From Bacillus benzoevorans (GTDB lineage Bacteria > Bacillota > Bacilli > Bacillales > Cytobacillaceae), in NCBI RefSeq assembly GCF_014207535.1, contig NZ_JACHGK010000002.1, positions 1 through 64,000 on the forward strand: 64,000 nucleotides of DNA, written 5' to 3'. The first letter of the stretch is position 1, and the number at the start of each line of letters is the position of its first letter. Positions 53,095-61,447 of this stretch are shown in pieces. The notes under the pieces are model-generated. The model saw only the letters and a list, made by a program, of their open reading frames with translations. It did not search any database and was not told the origin of the DNA. The position numbers were made by a program, and so were the translations under genes.

Positions 53095-53275
53095 GCCTTG
53101 GCGTATATGCGCCCTATACTAGCGCGCCTGCTCGAAAAATTTTCTTTGAAAAATCGACGCATACGCCGGAGGCTTAACTCTTATTCAGCCAGGGTTTGAA
53201 CCCCACTGAATCGGTAAAGTCATTGCATTTATCCCCCCACTTATAGAAGTGGGGACTTCTGCTGAATAAAGTTAA
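53095..53275. other. Structured repeat region, IS200/IS605-end-like
   Basis: GCGCCTTGGCGTATATGCGCC, GACGCATACGCC, then ATTCAGCCAGGGTTTGAACC and CCACTGAAT stem, and the hairpin CCCCACTTATAGAAGTGGGG followed by ACTTCTGCTGAATAAAG. The last hairpin resembles the subterminal palindromes of IS200/IS605 elements. I recall similar blocks repeated in Bacillus genomes. No gene in 53055-53432. Confidence 0.45.
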
Positions 53276-53285
53276 AAAGGTAATT

Positions 53286-53319
53286 CAATCCCCGGCTGCG
53301 TCAAAGCGGTTGGGGATTG
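53286..53319. terminator. Terminator-like hairpin
   Basis: CAATCCCC / GGGGATTG arms around GGCTGCGTCAAAGCGGTT. Probably serves the DoxX gene. Confidence 0.55.
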
Positions 53320-53432
53320 ACCCTTTGTTCTTCAAATGGAAAGGAACAGCTAAAGAGAACCTAATATTATCGGATCTCTTATATCGTTATAGATATGCGT
53401 CATATGAGGCAGCAGTGTTTTTATTCTCTTTT

Positions 53433-53645
53433 TTAACTTCCCGAATAGAAACCAGTATCCTTTACTTCTTTTACCCCTTCTAATTTTTCAATTTCCCCTA
53501 CTATGGAATCAGTTGGAGCTTCAATTTCAAAAAAAGTAGTTCCGTCAGACAATGTATATGGTTCATTTTTTAGACCGAGGCTGTTTAAATAATTCTGAAC
53601 TTCTGCTTCCTTACCCATTTCAACTTGTGCTGTTTTATAGAGCAT
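53433..53645 (-). CDS. Small protein with ACT-like pattern (70 aa)
   Basis: MLYKTAQVEMGKEAEVQNYL and EIEKLEGVKEVKDTGFYSGS. The beta-alpha-beta-beta-alpha-beta layout and KLEGVKEVKD motif recall the ferredoxin-like ACT fold. No family known to me. GGGGAGATATAA precedes the ATG. Stands alone; likely a real gene by its start site and composition. Confidence 0.55.
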   Translation of the reverse strand: MLYKTAQVEMGKEAEVQNYLNSLGLKNEPYTLSDGTTFFEIEAPTDSIVGEIEKLEGVKEVKDTGFYSGS

Positions 53646-53820
53646 TTATATCTCCCCTTTTGTTTTATTGTCTTTGGTGGTCGACGCCCATACTTTGCGT
53701 GGTGGGAGACGTCCAATTTTTATTTTTTTCCTAAATAATTATTTATATCACAATTATCATTTTTTCTTCTTCGAATATTTGCCTCATGATCAGGTTCTAC
53801 CCCAATGATTGCATAATTGA

Positions 53821-53840
53821 AGGGGGACAGGTTTGTCCTC
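53821..53840. repeat. REP-like half palindrome, GGGACAGG family
   Basis: AGGGGGACAGGTTTGTCCTC, just before the terminator at 53846. Confidence 0.5.
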
Positions 53841-53845
53841 TATAC

Positions 53846-53880
53846 AAAAGACCATCAACCTTGAGGATGATGGTCTTTTT
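53846..53880 (-). terminator. Terminator of the rsgA locus
   Basis: AAAAGACCATCA / TGATGGTCTTTT stem of 12 bp with T-rich flanks on both strands. Confidence 0.8.
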
Positions 53881-53906
53881 GCTCTTTTATCCAATTATTA
53901 TACAGT

Positions 53907-54540
53907 TTATCTGCGTTTTTTCTTCTGTTGTTCTTTTAAGAACTTCCGAGCATTTTTCATGCCGCCCAGTTCACTAAACATGTCATTTAGTTTTTCTTTT
54001 TCTATCATTTTAGAGTTCAAACCTTCATACTTTGTTTCTTTGATTAGTTTTCGATAGTTTGCTAATCTTTCAACGGTCAAGTTTCCATCCTGAACGGCCT
54101 TTTGCACAGCACAATTAGGCACATTCCTGTGAGTGCAATCGTTAAATTTACATTCTGTTGCTAGTTCTTCAATATCTGCAAAGGATTTTGAAAAATCGGC
54201 ACTCATGACACCCAGTTCACGCATCCCTGGAGTGTCAATCACAGCCCCAGATTCAGGTAACATGATTAAATCACGTCTTGTTGTGGTATGTCTTCCTTTA
54301 TCGTCGTTTCTTATTTCACTCGTGTCTAATACATTTTCACCAAGAAGACGATTAATTAAGGTTGATTTACCAACACCAGATGAACCGATAAAGGCAACCG
54401 TCTGTCCGTTTGTTAGATATTTTTTTAATGATTGATGCCCGCCATCAAAAGTACTTGTTGTTACGTGCACATCTACACCTAAAGCTATTGATGATACTTC
54501 GTTAAGTCTGTTCTCTATTTCAAAACATAGATCTGATTTT
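53907..54540 (-). pseudogene. rsgA: RsgA-type GTPase, C-terminal fragment
   Basis: The part 3' of the insertion element. It carries KSDLCFEIENRLNEV (G4-like), the P-loop GSSGVGKSTLINRLLG, DTPGMREL (G3; the order is circularly permuted as in RsgA/YjeQ), and the zinc site CKFNDCTHRNVPNC. It ends FLKEQQKKKRR. RsgA matures the 30S subunit. An open frame continues about 15 codons into the insertion element (to 54587), with an ATG there, so a free C-terminal piece might be made. The gene is probably a second rsgA paralogue, because the insertion must be tolerated. Confidence 0.88.
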
Positions 54541-54720
54541 CTGACCACTCCCACAGCTGAAGCAGTGGGGTTCTTTTTCGCAAACATCCCACTTACATAC
54601 TTTCAAGAGAAAGATGCAGAGGCGAGACTTGGGCGAACAACTCTTGAGAGAAAAACAGTCTTTCAAGAGGGCAAGGTCTCTGCCAACTACGCCGTCCTTT
54701 CGGCGATACTTTTTATCTTT
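54541..54720 (-). ncRNA. Predicted omega RNA (reRNA) of the TnpB element
   Basis: In this element class the guide RNA runs from the tnpB 3' end through the right end. Visible hairpins: CGCCGAAAGGACGGCG, CTCTTGAAAG...CTTTCTCTTGAAAG repeats and the terminal CCCACTGCTTCAGCTGTGGG. The predicted guide is the flank just outside, AAAATCAGATCTATGTTTTG. Extent and processing are inferred. Confidence 0.55.
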
Positions 54721-56021
54721 TTAGACTTATCCTTCGGATGCTTGGTTTCTTGTCTTCTCTCATCCGTCAGATGATGTTTATACCAAACAGGCTGTTTATA
54801 AACAATCGATTCCATCAGTTTTACTTCCATCGGATAGAGTTTCCTAGCAATATTTTGAGCCCCATTTACATCTCGATGGATTTCTGTTTTGTGAACAGAA
54901 CATACAAAATTTCGCCCATTAGCTTGGTGTCTCCCACCGCAAAATGGACAATCTTGAGAAGTATAGCTTTCCTCTGTTTCTTCTACTTCAATTCCTCTCA
55001 ACTTAGCTTTATAAATTAACTTTTCTTTAATTTTCCCCTGGTTCCAAAGTGACAATTGTTGTCTTCTTACTTTATTGTTCTTCTTTTTCTTTTTCTCATC
55101 CTTCTTTGTGTTCTTTTCAATGCCTGACACATTGCCAATCACAAAGTGAGTGACTTTCTCTTCTTCTAAAAATAAGACTGCCTCTTTTGTTGTTTTGTGT
55201 TCCAACTCTTCGAGTTGGTTTTTGCTCTTTTGACGAATACGTCCCCTAGCTTTATTATATTTTCTCCATTGACGGGAACCCTTTTTACAACGAGACATCA
55301 ATTTACTCAATTCGGCTAATGTTTTAGCTCGGTATTGAGATATACCTCTCATAGAACGTCCTGAGATTAATAGAGATTTGTCTTCTGTCGCGACTGAAAC
55401 GGAATGGATTTCACCTAGGTCACAACCAGCTGCTTTAAATTCATAGGAAGATATATCTTTTTCAGGAACTTCTACAGAATATATGAACCAATATGAACCA
55501 TTTCTCCAAACGATTTCTGCATAGTTGCATTTCGTCAAATCCTCGGTTGAAAAATTCGGGACTGGGATATAATCATTTTTCTTGGGGAACTTTTCATTCC
55601 AGCCCTTCTTTTTCTTTTTAGCCAATAAATTAACCAAAGCAAAACCGTACTCTGCCTTTTTGACTTTGATGATTCCATCGGATATTTCCATAGACGCTTT
55701 TTTCAATGGAATGCAATAATAGTACTTTCTTCTCCACGGATACTTAGCTTTTTTATCTGTTAGACGTAGTTTGCGGATGGTCTCCCGATTGGCTGCATAT
55801 TTATCCGCAATTGCTTGGACGGTTTGAGAATGGAGGTTATATGTTTGTTTTCGGACTGCCTGAATCTCTGTTTTGCTGAGCCACTTTTTAGTGGTGAAAT
55901 AAAAGGAATTCGCCTCTCGAACAATATCATTCCAAACAGATGCAGCTTCTCTTTGCATGTTCCTTAATCCGTCGTATAAATGTTTCTCATAAGGGATTTG
56001 AAAAGAATGAGTGACAAACAT
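54687..56021 (-). CDS. tnpB: TnpB RNA-guided nuclease of an IS1341-type element
   Basis: 444 aa. N-terminal HTH-like region (1-100), wedge domain (about 100-185) and RuvC domain (about 195-400). First catalytic Asp201 (GCDLGEIHS); zinc ribbon CPFCG...C-SVH (358-377); last Asp384 (HRDVNGAQN). The canonical Glu of RuvC-II is missing: FVIGNVSG has Gly296 where E stands in most TnpB. A Glu at 351 just before YTSQDC could replace it, as described for TnpBs with a rearranged catalytic site. The nuclease would cut DNA next to the TTTAC motif and preserve the element. ATG with GGAGGTGCGAA upstream. No frameshift. Confidence 0.88.
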   Translation of the reverse strand: MFVTHSFQIPYEKHLYDGLRNMQREAASVWNDIVREANSFYFTTKKWLSKTEIQAVRKQTYNLHSQTVQAIADKYAANRETIRKLRLTDKKAKYPWRRKYYYCIPLKKASMEISDGIIKVKKAEYGFALVNLLAKKKKKGWNEKFPKKNDYIPVPNFSTEDLTKCNYAEIVWRNGSYWFIYSVEVPEKDISSYEFKAAGCDLGEIHSVSVATEDKSLLISGRSMRGISQYRAKTLAELSKLMSRCKKGSRQWRKYNKARGRIRQKSKNQLEELEHKTTKEAVLFLEEEKVTHFVIGNVSGIEKNTKKDEKKKKKNNKVRRQQLSLWNQGKIKEKLIYKAKLRGIEVEETEESYTSQDCPFCGGRHQANGRNFVCSVHKTEIHRDVNGAQNIARKLYPMEVKLMESIVYKQPVWYKHHLTDERRQETKHPKDKSKKIKSIAERTA

Positions 56022-56207
56022 TTCGCACCTCCTTTCGTATTTTTACTATATTTTGATTATAACAGAATATATGTTCCTATGACAATGGCGTTTTTTCAAT
56101 AATAAAAAAAATCAAATCATTAACGTGTCTGAAGACACGCCTGATTTGACCTCACTATCATCCCACAGCTGAAGCAGTGGGCTTTCTCGTTCGGGAAGTT
56201 CTGTAAA

Positions 56208-56654
56208 AACAATAACCGGAGTCGCACCACTATCCCAAGCGATAGAAAGATAACGTTCTAATCTGCGAAGATTAAAATCATTATTCAATGACATACAGAT
56301 AAATACAGTGTCAATATTTGCTGCAACAACTTGTGAATCTTCCCTTGAACCTGCTGCTTTTCGGGCAAAAACACTTTTTCGTGTTAATACTTGATGAATA
56401 ATCCCATTTCCATGTAGATTATCCATTCGATCAACCATCACAAAGTCACCAACAGTTGGAAATCCAGAAGTGTCTCTTACACTATAGTGAAATTTGCCAG
56501 ATATCTCAGCAAGTATCTCACCATTTTTCGTCAGAACCTTATATAAGTTTTTAGACTGTGATGAAACCCGTCCTATAAAAAGATCTTTATATTGTTTAGA
56601 CTCCTGAATGAATGGATCAGTAAGTCCTAAATTCTTCATATTAATTTGGTTCAA
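56208..56654 (-). pseudogene. rsgA: RsgA-type GTPase, N-terminal fragment
   Basis: The part 5' of the insertion element. It holds the OB-fold (about 20-95; VSGKFHY-type strands, GFPTVGDFVMVDR) and the start of the GTPase domain (VVAANIDTVFICMSLNNDFN, RRLERYLSIAWDSGATPVIV). It starts at TTG with CGGAGGAAACAAAA upstream. After VIVFT the frame enters the element and ends at 56112. Adding the fragment at 53907 gives about 360 aa, the usual RsgA length. Confidence 0.88.
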
Positions 56655-56708
56655 TTTTGTTTCCTCCGAAAGTTTAGATTGTATCCTTTGGGAGGTCCTA
56701 TGCCTGAT

Positions 56709-56765
56709 TTATTTTGCACATACCTCCCCATTTGCTACAATCTCAGAGTTTAAATTGTTTAGCAT
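56709..56765 (-). CDS. Possible 18-aa leader ORF
   Basis: AAAGGAGATGTTGTT precedes ATG at 56765, which opens MLNNLNSEIVANGEVCAK and a stop. It lies 54 bases upstream of the rsgA TTG. Strong start site, no family. It may be a leader peptide or the last trace of a gene. Confidence 0.35.
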   Translation of the reverse strand: MLNNLNSEIVANGEVCAK

Positions 56766-56877
56766 AACAACATCTCCTTTCAAATTCTTATTTTTACTAT
56801 ATCACAAAGTGCATCAGAACAACCATGGTGAAAAAAAGCGCTCTAGTGAGGTCTCATAATTCGCAATTATACAAATC

Positions 56878-56925
56878 ATCTCAATGTTTAAGATGGCACG
56901 TACCCCTCCCATTATCGTTCCTGCT
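56878..56925 (-). pseudogene. Fragment of an rph-like gene
   Basis: TTTAAGATGGCACGTACCCC continuing to ATCGTTCC aligns with rph at about 49529-49563 (TTTAAGATGACACGTGCTCT...ATCGTTCC) at 29 of 35 positions. This is the segment encoding TIEGRARVILN. No other part of rph is adjacent. Gap 56766-57009 otherwise contains only the terminator. Confidence 0.55.
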
Positions 56926-56967
56926 TTTTTATTGACAGATTAGATTTCCAGCAAGTGACATAAAAAA

Positions 56968-56996
56968 GACAAGCACTATCAAACCCAGTGCTCGTC
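56968..56996 (-). terminator. Terminator of the UPF0182 gene
   Basis: GACAAGCACT / AGTGCTCGTC stem with one mismatch and loop ATCAAACCC, followed on the minus strand by TTTTTTATG. Confidence 0.8.
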
Positions 56997-57009
56997 TCGT
57001 AAAAAAACA

Positions 57010-59775
57010 TTATTGATTTACCTGTTGTAATTGTGCTTCGATTTCAGCCATTATTTTTCCTGCTTCTTCCCAATTTCCCTTCGCAAGAGCTTCTTGATAA
57101 GAACTAAATAGCTCAGAGAATTGCTTCAATAATTGGTTTGAATCAATTGGGGTTCCCGGTGCCGGTGTATTTTCTCCACCTGTTTCTCCTTCTGTCCCTT
57201 CTTGCGGCTTTTCAGGCTCAACCATGTTACCGCCAGTGAGTTCGAGTATCCGTTCCAACGCTTTTTCAAATGTTGACTCCATGACGATTTGGTCTTGATA
57301 AGCCACAATTACTTGCTTGACTTCCGGTAACGATGTTTCATTCGCAGATTCAATATAAATAGGCTCAACATAAAGCATCGTATCTTCAAGCGGGATGGAC
57401 AGCAGGTTTCCACGGATAACTTGTGAACCACCCTGTGACCAAAGATTTAACTCCTGAGAAATGTAACTGTCCTGATTGATTCGGTTTTCGATTTGCTGCG
57501 GGCCATAGACATTTTCCTGCTTTGGAAAACGATAGACAAGCTTTTCACCATAATGTTCGCCGTCATTCCGCACGCCAATCCAGCCAATCATATTCTGTCG
57601 ATTTTTTGGTGTATAGGGCAGCATGAGAATGAATTCTTCCTTCTCAAATTCAGGAAGCTTCATCGTTACATAATAAGGCTGCATTTCAATATCTTCATTA
57701 TAGTAATGCTCCGTTGGAAATTCCCAGCGGTCTTCTCGATTATAAAAAATCTCTAAATTCGTCATATGGTACGTACCATATTTATTTGCTTGAATGGAGA
57801 AAAGTCTTTCTGGATAACGGAAATGATGCTGTACATCTTCTGGAATTTCCGTTGTAAAAAGTTTCGGGAAGATATTCTCATACGTTTTGAGAAGCGGCTC
57901 ATCTGGTTCTGTCACAAAGAATTGAACTTCTCCCGTATAAGCATCAATCATGACCTTTGCTGCATTTTTAATATAATTTAAATTGCCTTGAAAATTTTCT
58001 GCATATGGATAACCTTGTTCGACAAGATAGGCATCGATAATCCAAACTAATGTCCCGTCATCACGTACAACGATATACGGATCCTCATCATACTCGAAGA
58101 AAGGAGCGATTCGTTTCACTCGGTCAACAATATTGCGGGTATCGAGAAGCTGACTTTTATTAGAAAGTTGATCAGATACAAACATCCGGAGCGATCCTTC
58201 ATTTAGAGCAAATAAGAAACGATTCCAACCGCTAAGTTGAATGCCCTTATCTCCTTCATAAATGTTTGTCTTATTTTCCTCACCAGATGGATAGTCGAAT
58301 TCATCAACAGCGCTGTTGACGATTACATTTGGATAATCCAATTCCCCAAAATAGACTTGCGGGCGCTCCACATTAACTACTCCTTCCGGCGGAAGGTTTT
58401 TTACAATATATTGTGGCTGCCCTTGGGATGTCACCTTATTGACCTGGCTCATGGCGATCCCATATCCATGAGTATAGCGCAACGTCTTATTCACCCACGT
58501 TTGAGCCTGATCCGGCAAATCTTGTGTATTTAGTTCCCTTGCTCCAACAAATACTTGCTGGTACTCTCCGTCAATGTCATAGCGATCGACATCAATGTCA
58601 TTGAATTGATAATACGTACGGAACGTCTGTAATTGATTGTAAATATCAAGCAATGGGCGTGCATCATTAATCCGCACGTTATTGATCGTTAATTCATTAT
58701 TCCTAATCATCTGTGCATTCAGTGACTCTTGATTCCCTGGATGCTCTGTTACCTTAATATCTTCGAGGTTGTATGCCTGTCTTGTATAATTTAAATTATG
58801 CTTCAGGTAAGGTTTTTCGCGTTGAAATTCATTTGGCTCTACGACATAGTTTTGGACGACGATGGAAGCCCCTTGTCCTAAAATCATGACGCCAATATAA
58901 ACGACGACGGGGACGAACATCAAATTGATATTGCCCTTTCTTAGTGTAAAGATGATCCAGATCGCCCCGATTACTGCTACTGCAGCTAAGACATAGGAAG
59001 CAGGAATATTAATCATCCGGTCTGTATAGCTTAATCCATGCACGACACTATTCTGAAACACATTGACTTGATTCGTCAAAAGTGTTTGATAGGGTAATAA
59101 TAAATGAGAGGCTGCCAGTAAGACACCCATAATGGCGACCGTGAATCCAAGATGGATTTGCGCTGAACGATTCATCCGATACATACGGAAAACAGAATAA
59201 GCTGCTGCCACAATGAACAAGATGAAGAAACCCAATCCTAATAAAATATTAATAACGATTTCTAAAAATGGGAGAATAAACATATAAAAAGAAATATCTC
59301 GGTTAAAAATCGGATCTCTTTCTCCAAAGGTTTCATAGTTTAACATTTTTAGCAGCGGCTCCCAACCTACTCCTTGGGCAATAACACTACCAATAAGTCC
59401 TGCGAAAATCGCGATGATGATAAGAGCTCCATGGATCGTTCTTTTTTGTGCAAATAAAAATGCGGGAAGTTGATCCCGTTCAAAATGACTTAAATAACTT
59501 CTCCGTATCCAAAATAACGTCAGCCACGTTACAAAACCATAAATAGCAAAACCAGCTGTACCAAGCATCGCCTTACTTTCTAGAATGGTCGTAAACACGG
59601 AACTAAATTCAAGGGAATCCATCCAGATATAATCTATAACCCATTGGAATGAAACAGAAGCAAAAATAAATAGAAGGAACAGTACCCCGATAGCCCCTCC
59701 GGTCCTGCCGCTAAACTTTCTCCACTTTCTCATTTTTTTCATCTGATTTGTATTTGTGTAAACTTTAAAAGCCAT
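57010..59775 (-). CDS. UPF0182 family integral membrane protein
   Basis: 921 aa, the usual length. Seven membrane spans in the first 310 residues (GAIGVLFLLFIFASVSFQWV, AMLGTAGFAIYGFVTWLTLF and others) are followed by a large extracytoplasmic domain (about 320-850): YNLEDIKVTEHPGNQESLNA, RYTHGYGIAMSQVNKV, FGELDYPNVIVNS and MLPYTPKNRQNMIGWIGVRND. A proline- and glutamate-rich linker (about 860-885) precedes a helical tail rich in Gln. Function unknown throughout the family. ATG at 59775 follows AAAGGAGGAATT; the earlier ATG at 59790 overlaps that site. A partial copy of its 3' end occurs at 30990. Confidence 0.92.
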   Translation of the reverse strand: MAFKVYTNTNQMKKMRKWRKFSGRTGGAIGVLFLLFIFASVSFQWVIDYIWMDSLEFSSVFTTILESKAMLGTAGFAIYGFVTWLTLFWIRRSYLSHFERDQLPAFLFAQKRTIHGALIIIAIFAGLIGSVIAQGVGWEPLLKMLNYETFGERDPIFNRDISFYMFILPFLEIVINILLGLGFFILFIVAAAYSVFRMYRMNRSAQIHLGFTVAIMGVLLAASHLLLPYQTLLTNQVNVFQNSVVHGLSYTDRMINIPASYVLAAVAVIGAIWIIFTLRKGNINLMFVPVVVYIGVMILGQGASIVVQNYVVEPNEFQREKPYLKHNLNYTRQAYNLEDIKVTEHPGNQESLNAQMIRNNELTINNVRINDARPLLDIYNQLQTFRTYYQFNDIDVDRYDIDGEYQQVFVGARELNTQDLPDQAQTWVNKTLRYTHGYGIAMSQVNKVTSQGQPQYIVKNLPPEGVVNVERPQVYFGELDYPNVIVNSAVDEFDYPSGEENKTNIYEGDKGIQLSGWNRFLFALNEGSLRMFVSDQLSNKSQLLDTRNIVDRVKRIAPFFEYDEDPYIVVRDDGTLVWIIDAYLVEQGYPYAENFQGNLNYIKNAAKVMIDAYTGEVQFFVTEPDEPLLKTYENIFPKLFTTEIPEDVQHHFRYPERLFSIQANKYGTYHMTNLEIFYNREDRWEFPTEHYYNEDIEMQPYYVTMKLPEFEKEEFILMLPYTPKNRQNMIGWIGVRNDGEHYGEKLVYRFPKQENVYGPQQIENRINQDSYISQELNLWSQGGSQVIRGNLLSIPLEDTMLYVEPIYIESANETSLPEVKQVIVAYQDQIVMESTFEKALERILELTGGNMVEPEKPQEGTEGETGGENTPAPGTPIDSNQLLKQFSELFSSYQEALAKGNWEEAGKIMAEIEAQLQQVNQ

Positions 59776-59921
59776 AATTCCTCCTTTCATTCGGTTCCTA
59801 TCATATAGATTTCTAGCAATTCCTATGTTTTAACATAAAAAGAGACAAGAACCGACGCCTATGTTATCACAAACTATAACATTATTGTAACAACAATATA
59901 TCTATAAGTCATTTCAAAGGC

Positions 59922-60085
59922 GAAACAAGGGGACGGTTTCAGTGTTTCCCTAAATATACCCACATTTACTACTTATTGGGTCAACAGATAAATATAAAGC
60001 TGTTTCGCTCAAAATGGGTTCAGTGAAAATGGAACCAGACCACTACTGCTTACATGCTTTAACACTGCGGGGGACTGCACTCTCC
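59922..60085. repeat. REP-like repeats
   Basis: GAAACAAGGGGACGGTTTCA and GTGTTTC (59922-59949); the same GAAACAAGGGGACGG core recurs at 62080. ATGCTTTAACACTGCGGGGG (60054-60073) resembles the GCGTTAACG family. No gene between 59776 and 60088. Confidence 0.5.
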
Positions 60086-60088
60086 ATT

Positions 60089-60556
60089 CTAAAGCGCCTT
60101 ACGCAATAATAGGTATGCCGGACCATAAGTAGGGATGAAATTCTCATCAACATCACAGGGGTTTTCTGTTACTGTTTTGATTGTTTCTGTAAATCCCATT
60201 CTCTTATATAGGCGAATATTTTCCTCATGTTCGAGTTCCACCCCAACCGTTACATATTTGAAATTCAACGCCTTTAATCTGTGCAAAACACGGTCCATCA
60301 GCATGGTGCCCAAGCCTTTGCCGCGCATGAGTTCTTCAATACGGAACCCATAAAGATAGGCAGTTGTGGCCCCATCAGCGAAATCTCTATCATGGAGTTC
60401 TTTGAAAATGTATAATTCACCAATCAATCGGGCATGATATTCCATCGCCCAAAATTCTGCATTCCCTCTTTGTATATTATCCGCAAAAAAATCAGAGGTA
60501 TAAAATTTATACCAAAGTGCGAACATCTCATCAATGGTTGCTTGTCTTATAATCAT
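60089..60556 (-). CDS. GNAT family N-acetyltransferase
   Basis: 155 aa. Acetyl-CoA binding signature RGKGLGTMLMDRVLHRLKA (about 86-104; R/QxxGxG/A form), EYHARLIGELYIF for the preceding strand, and RLYKRMGFTET at the end. It transfers acetyl from acetyl-CoA to an amine; the acceptor is unknown. AAGGAGAATGAT before the ATG. Single gene. Confidence 0.87.
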   Translation of the reverse strand: MIIRQATIDEMFALWYKFYTSDFFADNIQRGNAEFWAMEYHARLIGELYIFKELHDRDFADGATTAYLYGFRIEELMRGKGLGTMLMDRVLHRLKALNFKYVTVGVELEHEENIRLYKRMGFTETIKTVTENPCDVDENFIPTYGPAYLLLRKAL

Positions 60557-60586
60557 ATCATTCTCCTTAAATCGGTTCTTTATATA

Positions 60587-60622
60587 GTATAATCGACAAC
60601 CGCCACCACTTGTCGATTATTT
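60587..60622. terminator. Hairpin upstream of the GNAT gene
   Basis: TAATCGACAA / TTGTCGATTA, 10-bp perfect stem with a CCGCCACCAC loop, followed by TTTTATTA on the plus strand. The GCGTTAACG-type repeat follows at 60653. Nothing else in 60557-60889. Confidence 0.6.
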
Positions 60623-60889
60623 TATTATAAAAAAAGGAGACCCAAGACTTCAATGCGTTAACGTTGCGGTAATCTGACCCCATCATTTTTTTTGACCCTG
60701 AGCACGACTCCCTACCGTTAGGAATTAAGAACCGCTTTGGTATTTCCCTGTTTACGGACACTCTAAAACCGTTCTATCTGGAACATCTATAATTTCCAAA
60801 AAATAGACTCTATCTAGTTTTCGTAATATATGATATCTTATGTGTAAGCGATTTCATACTATAAATAACATGGAAATGGGTGATTTATA

Positions 60890-61108
60890 ATGTCAGTAAA
60901 AGGCTTAATGTATGAATTTGTAATGATTAAAAAACAAAATACATTGAATCTTAATGAACAACTAGATTTCGCTCAGAAATGTTATCTAACAGGGGAAATT
61001 AATATTGTTGAGTATAAAAGACTTTTTTGCAAATTGAACAATCAAGGTGCAGTGAAACCTGATGATTTTATATTTAATAACAGGGAGTTAATAACAGACG
61101 TATGTTAA
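60890..61108 (+). CDS. YppF-like small protein
   Basis: 72 aa. YppF-type pattern: LMYEFVMIKKQNTLNLNEQL, DFAQKCYLTGEINIVEYKRL, NNQGAVKPDDF. Function unknown; found across Bacillaceae. GGGTGATTTATA precedes the ATG. Soluble and helical. Confidence 0.75.
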   Translation: MSVKGLMYEFVMIKKQNTLNLNEQLDFAQKCYLTGEINIVEYKRLFCKLNNQGAVKPDDFIFNNRELITDVC

Positions 61109-61177
61109 TTTGGGTGATAAGGGATACCCATTTTTTAAAACCATAGAAAAGGCAAGATTAAGGTGTCAGAACACCTC

Positions 61178-61430
61178 GTTTGATAAATCTGCTCTTTCAA
61201 GCCATAAAAATTACAAAAAAGCCGGGGAAAACGAGTCCCTGGCTTTTTACCAATCATTTGATTCGAATAATTAACTTAGATCATTAATGCTGTAAATGAG
61301 TAGATTCAGATATTTGACTTAAAGCATTTGTAAGGGTCCATATTTTCTTAAATTCCTTCACAACGTCCATTGCAGCGATCATTACAATATCTCAATAAAC
61401 CTGCCCCATTCACATCCACCCCCAGTCCTT
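61178..61430 (-). pseudogene. Deleted copy of the rph-CBS gene tails
   Basis: 61210-61335 copies the CBS gene terminator and 3' end (AAAAGCCGGGG, ATTAATGCTGTAAATGAGTA, GATATTTGACTTAAAGC; peptide LSQISESTHLQH). 61381-61425 copies the rph 3' end (ATTACAATATCTCAATAAAC...CCCATTCAC). Order and orientation match the intact locus at 48480-49320, with almost everything between deleted. The 45 bases between (61336-61380) are not recognised. Confidence 0.7.
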
Positions 61431-61447
61431 TCGATTAATACCGGCCT

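Larger units (their letters stand above)
54541..56202 (-). mobile_element. TnpB-only IS200/IS605 (IS1341-type) element in rsgA
   Basis: 1662 bp, oriented as the minus strand. Its left end (AGAACTTCCCGAACGAG at 56202) directly follows TTTAC in rsgA; its right end (GGGAGTGGTCAG at 54541) is followed by AAAATCAGATC. Removing it restores GTTTTTACAAAATCAG, that is VFTKSDLC, in frame. Both ends carry the same subterminal hairpin CCCACTGCTTCAGCTGTGGG (56162-56181, 54550-54569). The left end also has CGTGTCTTCAGACACG. There is no tnpA, so movement needs a transposase in trans. No target duplication, as expected. Confidence 0.9.

Noticed and set aside
53160..53195. GGGTTTGAACCCC resembling a tRNA T-arm
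   Set aside because: No acceptor stem, D-arm or anticodon arm can be drawn around it. It is one arm of a longer structured repeat.
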